DNA of 64,000 nt from assembly GCA_032622095.1 (NCBI GenBank), contig CP136064.1, forward strand, positions 111,588,004-111,652,003. The letters are read 5' to 3'. This stretch comes from Siphonodentalium dalli. Taxonomy: Eukaryota; Mollusca; Scaphopoda; Gadilida; Siphonodentaliidae. Each line of letters begins with the position of its first letter. Position 1 is the stretch's first letter. Shown piece after piece: positions 58,830 to 64,000 of this stretch. The notes below the pieces were generated by a model. That model saw only the letters and a program-made list of their open reading frames with translations, ran no database searches and was not told the DNA's origin. Both the position numbers and the translations under genes were made by a program.

Positions 58830-60093
58830 TAAATTTTTTTTTTTTTATAAATGTCCAGGCTTGGATATTCCCCACCCCCCCACCCATCACCTACATGACA
58901 AATAAAAATCAACTTATGATTTTATCGCTTATTTTGCTTTATATATTCATGAAACAGCGAGAAATTAACTTCTTCTGACAACAAGTTGTTTGAGTCAGGG
59001 TTTGGGGTGGGGGGGGGGGGGAAGATGTCGTGGTCAGGATATCTCCCCCCCCCCCCCCACCCAGCACCTACATGACAAAAAAATAATCTTATGGTTTTAT
59101 CGCTCGTTTTGCTTTATATAGTCATGAAACAGCGAGAAATTAACTTCTTCTGACAACAAGTTGTTTGAGTCAGGGTTTGGGGTGGGGGGGGGGGGGGGAA
59201 ATGTCCAGGTCAGGATATCTTCTCCCCCACCCAGCACCCTACATGACAAAAAAAATAATCTTATGGTTTTATCACTTGTTTTGCTTTATAGTCATGAAAC
59301 AGCGAGAAATTAACTTCTTCTGACAACAAGTTGTTTGAGTCAGGGTTTGGGGTGGGGGGGGGGGGGGGGGAAATGTCCAGGTCAGGATATCTCCCCCCCC
59401 CCCCCACCCAGCACCTACATGACAAAAAATAATCTTCTGGTTTTATCGCTTGTTTTGCTTTATATAGTCATGAAACAGCGAGAAATTAACTTCTTCTGAG
59501 AACAAGTTGTTTGAGTCAGGGTTTGGGGTGGGAGGGGGAAGATATCCAGGTCAGGATATTCCCCCCCCCCACCCAGCACCTACATGACAAAAAAATAATC
59601 TTATGGTTTTATCGCTTGTTTTGCTTTATATAGTCTTGAAACAGCGAGAAATTAACTTCTTCTGAGAACAAGTTGTTCGAGTCAGGGTTTGGGGTGGGGG
59701 GGGGGGGGGGGGAAATGTCCAGGTCAGGATATCTTCCCCCCCACCCAGCACCTACATGACAAAAAAAATAATCTTATGGTTTTATCGCTTGTTTTGCTTT
59801 ATCTAGTCATGAAACGGCGAGAAATTAACTTCTTCTGAGAAAAAGTGTTTTGAGTCAGGGTTTGGGGTGGGGGGAAGATGTCCAGGTCAGGATATTCTCC
59901 CCCCCCCCACCTACATGACAAAACAATCATCTTATGGTTTTATCGCTTGTTTTGCTTTATCTAGTCATGAAACGGCGAGAAATTAACTTCTTCTGAGAAA
60001 AAGTTTTTAGAGTCAGGGTTTGGGGTGGGGGGGGGGGGGGGGAGATGTCCAGGTAGGTCAGGATATCCACCCCCACCCGCCACCTACATGACT
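58830..60093 (+). repeat. Left arm array, about seven 170 bp units
   Basis: GAAACAGCGAGAAATTAACTTC recurs near 58951, 59125, 59296, 59472, 59638, 59810 and 59968. Each unit ends GTCAGGGTTTGGGGTGG, then 8-18 Gs, then (A)GATGTCCAGGTCAGGATATC, then 7-15 Cs. The G and C runs vary in length from unit to unit. Confidence 0.95.
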
Positions 60094-62440
60094 CAAAAAA
60101 CTTGTTCTCAGAAGAAGTTAATTTCTCGCTGTTTCTTATATAAAGCAAAACGAGCGATAAAAACCATAAGATTATCTTTTTGTCATGTAGGTACTGGGTG
60201 GGGGGAGATATCCTGACCTGGACATCTTCCCCCCCACCCCAAACCCTGACTCAAACAACTTGTTGTCAGAAGAAGTTAATTTCTCGCTGTTTCATGACTA
60301 TATAAAGCAAAACGAGCGATTAAAACCATCAGATTATTTTTTTGTCATGTAGGTGCTGGGTGGGGGGGGGGGGGGGGAGATATCCTGACCTGGACATTTC
60401 CCCCCCCCCCACCCCAAACCCTGACTCAAACAACTTGTTGTCAGAAGAAGTTAATTTCTCGCTGTTTCATGACTATATAAAGCAAAACGAGCGATAAAAC
60501 CATAAGATTATTTTTTTGTCATGTAGGTGCTGGGTGGGGGGGGGGGGAGATATCCTGACCTGGACATTTCCCCCCCCACCCCAAACCCTGACTCAAACAA
60601 CTTGTTGTCAGAAGAAGTTAATTTCTCGCTATTTCATGGACTATATAAAGCAAAACGAGCGATAAAACCATAAGATTATTTTCTTGTCATGTAGGTGCTG
60701 GGTGGGGGGGGGGGAAGATATCCCGACCTGGACATCTTCCCCCCCCCCACCCCAAACCCTGACTCAAACAACTTGTTGTCAGAAGAAGTTAATTTCTCGC
60801 CGTTTCATGACTATGTAAAGCAAAACAAGCGATAAAACCATAAGATTATTTTTTTGTCATGTAGGTGCTGGGTGGGGGGGAAGATATCCTGACCTGGACA
60901 TCTTCCCCCCCCCACACCCTGACTCAAACAACTTGTCCTCAGAAGAAGTTAATTTCTCGCTGTTTCATGACTATATAAAGCAAAACAAGCGATAAAACCA
61001 TAAGATTATTTTCTTGTCATGTAGGTGCTGGGGTGGGGGGGGGGGGAAGATATCCTGACCTGGACATCTTCCCCCCCACCCCAAACCCTGACTCAAACAA
61101 CTTGTTCTCAGAAGAAGTTAATTTCTCGCTGTTTCATGACTATATAAAGCAAAACAAGCGATAAAACCATAAGATTATTTTTTTGTCATGTAGGTGCTGG
61201 GGAACCCTGACTCAAACAACTTGTTGTCAGAAGAAGTTAATTTCTCGCTGTTTCATGACTATATAAAGCAAAACGAGCGATAAAACCATAAGATTATTTT
61301 TTTGTCATGTAGGTGCTGGGTGGGGGGGGGGAAGATATCCTGACCTGGACATCTTCCCCCCCCCCCAAACCCTGACTCAAACAACTTGTTCTCAGAAGAA
61401 GTTAATTTCTCGCTGTTTCATGACTATATAAAGCAAAACAAGCGATTAAACCATAAGATTATATTTTTGTCATGTAGGTGCTGGGTGGGGGGGGGGAAGA
61501 TATCCTGACCTGGACATCTTCCCCCCCACCCCAAACCCTGACTCAAACAACTTGTTGTCAGAAGAAGTTAATTTCTCGCTATTTCATGACTATATAAAGC
61601 AAAACGAGCGATAAAACCATAAGATTATTTTCTTGTCATGTAGGTGCTGGGTGGGGGGGAAGATATCCTGACCTGGACATCTTCCCCCCCCCCCCACCCC
61701 AAACCCTGACTCAAACAACTTGTTCTCAGAAGAAGTTAATTTCTCGCTGTTTCATGACTATATAAAGCAAAACAAGCGATAAAACCATAAGATTATTTTT
61801 TTGTCATGTAGGTGCTGGGTGGGGGGGGGGGGGGGAGATATCCTGACCTGGACATTTCCCCCCCCAAACCCTGACTCAAACAACTTGTTCTCAGAAGAAG
61901 TTAATTTCTCGCTGTTTCATGACTATATAAAGCAAAACAAGCGATAAAACCATAAGATTATATTTTTGTTATGTAGGTGCTGGGTGGGGGGGGGGGTAAA
62001 TATCCTGACCTGGACATCTCCCCCCCCACCCCAAACCCTGACTCAAACAACTTGTTGTCAGAAGAAGTTAATTTCTCGCTGTTTCATGACTATATAAAGC
62101 AAAACGAGCGATAAAACCATAAGATTATTTTTTGTCTTGTAGGTGCTGGGTGGGGGGGGGGGGGGGGAGATATCCTGACCTGGACATCTTCCCCCCCCAT
62201 CCCCAAACCCTGACTCAAACAACTTGTTGTCAGAAGAAGTTAATTTCTCGCTGTTTCATGACTATATAAAGCAAAACGAGCGATAAAACCATTAGATTAT
62301 TTTTTTGTCATGTAGGTGCTGGGTTGGGGGGGGGGGAGTTATCCTGACATGGACATCTTCCCCCCACCCCAAACCCTGACTCATGAATATATAAAGCAAA
62401 ATAAGCAATAAAACCATAAGATGATTTTTTTGTCATGTAG
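60094..62440 (-). repeat. Right arm array, about fourteen 170 bp units
   Basis: The complementary phrase GTTAATTTCTCGCTGTTTC recurs from 60116 to 62239 at 156-178 bp, with one 117 bp deleted unit near 61111-61228. The junction at about 60093 (CACCTACATGACTCAAAAAAC) joins the two orientations directly. Confidence 0.95.
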
Positions 62441-62761
62441 GTGCTGGGTGGAGGGGGGGGGGGGGGTGATGGAATATTATCCAAGCCTGGACATTTGAAA
62501 GAAGAAAAAAAGACAATAAAATTCGTGAAAACAAAAATTTTGTCAAAATCAAAAATCAAAAAAAATTTAATCTCAAAAAACATTTTTCTGGCCATTTCAG
62601 AACCTAACGATATCAAATGAGTGAAATTATTTTTTAGTCGTACATGGGGGGGGGGGAAGATATCCAGGGTGGGGGGTAAGATATCCTAGGATATCTTCCC
62701 CCCCGGGGGGGGGGGGGAAGATATCCAGGGGGGGGGGGGGGAGATATCCTGTTACACCGGT

Positions 62762-62975
62762 ACATTTTTCCTCCACTAGGGCATTTTGTAACACCTTTAC
62801 AAATGTTACAAGTGTTACAATATGCATATTCTTGGCATCGATCTTACTTCATATGATTTCTGAGATACCAGAGATACTATAAACAGTGCCCACATATATC
62901 ACAAACTGTCTTACTTAAAGAGACCAGAGGGAGCATTTAGACTTTAGAGGGGTTATGAGTCCAAGTCTGCAAATA
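62762..62975. other. Unassigned spacer
   Basis: Nothing recognised. Confidence 0.4.
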
Positions 62976-63430
62976 TTTAGTGTGTCTGTCATTTGCAGAA
63001 TGAGCCCCCCCCCAGAGGGTGAATTTATTGATACTATCTCACATAGTGGGCTTATAAGCATCACCAAACTCACCCTTCGGGAACCTCATTCTGCTTAGGC
63101 CTCAACTACTATTAGAAACCTAGGATCAGATTGAAATTCCCCAGTTGAAGTTGGTCATGTTCCCCCAAATTAGTCGCCTCAATTACGAATTTTATCTTCT
63201 GGAAATTTATAGGGGAAATAAAAACTTCTCACAAGGGAAAACGTAATTAAAAACAATGTTAACTTGAGACTAAAGATACCTTCCAGAAGATGATGGCTAA
63301 GCAGATGAGGTATCCAGATGGTGAATTTTGTGATGCTAGCCTACTTTGTGGGATAGCATCACTAAATTCACCCTCTGGGGACCTACATGTAATTCTGCAA
63401 ATGACAGCCACACTGTGCAGGCTTGTATGA
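62976..63430. mobile_element. Two MITE copies, GCAGAATGAGG family
   Basis: Copy one has GCAGAATGAG, a C run, GAGGGTGAATTTATTGATACTATC and the mirror CACCCTTCGGGAACCTCATTCTGC. Copy two (about 63298-63400) has GATGAGGTATCC, GTGATGCTAGCC and the mirror GGATAGCATCACTAAATTC. The tail CCAGTTGAAGTTGGTCATG follows the first. Confidence 0.7.
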
Positions 63431-63719
63431 TCGAGTCACATCTTTTGTAAAAAAAATGTTAATATTTACTAGTATATTGTTATATTTATATATTATTTTG
63501 TTTTTCATTTAGTTATTATTGTTTTGCACATGCAGGGTGAGGCAGAAAAAAAATCGGACACTTAGGGAGGGATGGGTGGGTCATCAGCTTAAATGAATTT
63601 TTTTTTTCAGACTGAACATTTTTTCCTCATTCCTTTTCTCAAAATATAGCATAAATTTTCACCTACATGTATAAATGGACAAAATATTGTATAATGAAGT
63701 CAATGCTACATATAGCAGT
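63431..63719. other. Unassigned AT-rich stretch
   Basis: No gene or repeat is supported. Confidence 0.4.
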
Positions 63720-63734
63720 ATATTGTGTTATATA

Positions 63735-64000
63735 TGAATTTATTAGACACAAATGTGTTAACTCCCAACAGCCCCGCCATTTCTTGACAGGTTGCCCTCA
63801 TTTTAACAAATCTGAATCTCAGTCACTAAAGGATCCTCCATACTACAATATATGTAATCTAAATAGTCCAACCTCTCTTGAGAAGACATTTTAGGAACTA
63901 CTATAGAGACATATAGTTATCGTATGTCCCTGGTCCCACTCTATTTAACCTGGTGAACCCATCAGAATAAATTTTAACCCTAGACACCAAAGAACTCTTC
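63735..64000 (+). repeat. R3 element, left part, cut by window end
   Basis: It matches 21625-21840 from TTATTAGACACAAA(T/A)GTGTTAA onward, including CAGCCCCG(C/T)CATTTCTT, GGATCCTCCAT and AACCTCTCTTGAGAAGACATTTTA. Both copies begin with ATTAGACACAAA, so this may be the R3 left end. Confidence 0.75.

Larger units (their letters stand above)
58508..62761. mobile_element. Foldback element of inverted 170 bp units, 4.25 kb
   Basis: The outer ends are ACCGGTGTA(C/A)CA and its complement TTACACCGGT. Next inside, both sides carry stacked CC-rich palindromes centred on CCTAGG (58565-58630 and 62640-62755), then TTCACTCATTTGATATCGTT and its mirror. The body has about seven units in one orientation (58830-60093) and about fourteen in the other (60094-62440), with no spacer between. 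Long terminal inverted repeats made of short direct repeats are the hallmark of foldback (FB-type) elements. No protein is encoded. Confidence 0.85.

Noticed and set aside
58830-62440. Proline-rich frames in the foldback element
   Set aside because: They come from C and G runs whose lengths change in every unit. No frame is kept between units.

Overview
This is a gene-poor, repeat-dominated stretch of an animal nuclear genome. There are no bacterial-style operons. The long stretches are AT-rich, there are spliceosomal exon signals, and a decayed LINE sits at the left edge. Most of the window consists of tandem arrays with 150-460 bp units enclosed by short terminal modules, together with many inverted-repeat (TIR) elements. 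Arrays of about 160 bp units ending in a terminal hairpin resemble the pearl/HINE-type elements known from bivalves and gastropods, so a mollusc is the best guess. That assignment is an inference; no species can be named from the sequence.

Layout. 1-2650: reverse-strand non-LTR retrotransposon (endonuclease plus reverse transcriptase), decayed and cut by the window edge. 2700-5390: a 460 bp family flanking eight 150 bp units. 5390-8258: mostly unassigned. 8267-13004: a 4.7 kb hAT-like inverted-repeat element with an 8 bp target duplication. 13400-18736: old degenerate arrays, a TTA-flanked Harbinger-like element and a TA-flanked TIR element. 19000-26550: fragments of two array families (here R3 and R2), an inverted minisatellite and one good candidate protein-coding exon (21391-21594, + strand). 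26781-30035, 35940-36900, 38545-47302, 51355-54125 and 56280-56965: the dominant family, here called R160. 31127-35607: a TIR-bounded element filled with 225 bp units. 37481-37627: a broken minus-strand exon. 47850-51350: a 370 bp array. 54276-54755: a TTAA-flanked element. 58508-62761: a 4.25 kb foldback element made of about 21 inverted 170 bp units with long G/C runs. 62976-64000: MITE copies and another R3 fragment.

The main structural story is R160. A left module (palindrome GTGTCAATGACAC followed by GTAGCTCAACTT), an array of alternating A and B units of about 165 and 155 bp, a GACGGACGACGGA-type spacer, and a right hairpin ending GTTGAGCTAA together make one element, seen complete at 51355-54125. 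That copy is interrupted by a 917 bp Helitron-like insertion whose empty site exists in a paralogue near 41385. At 40404-44424 R160 has become a higher-order structure: three 295 bp TIR elements, each at the axis of head-to-head R160 arrays. Nearly every R160 unit carries a dyad of two inverted YY1-like CCAT motifs.

No complete functional gene can be supported. The two exon-like segments are the only host coding signals I would defend.
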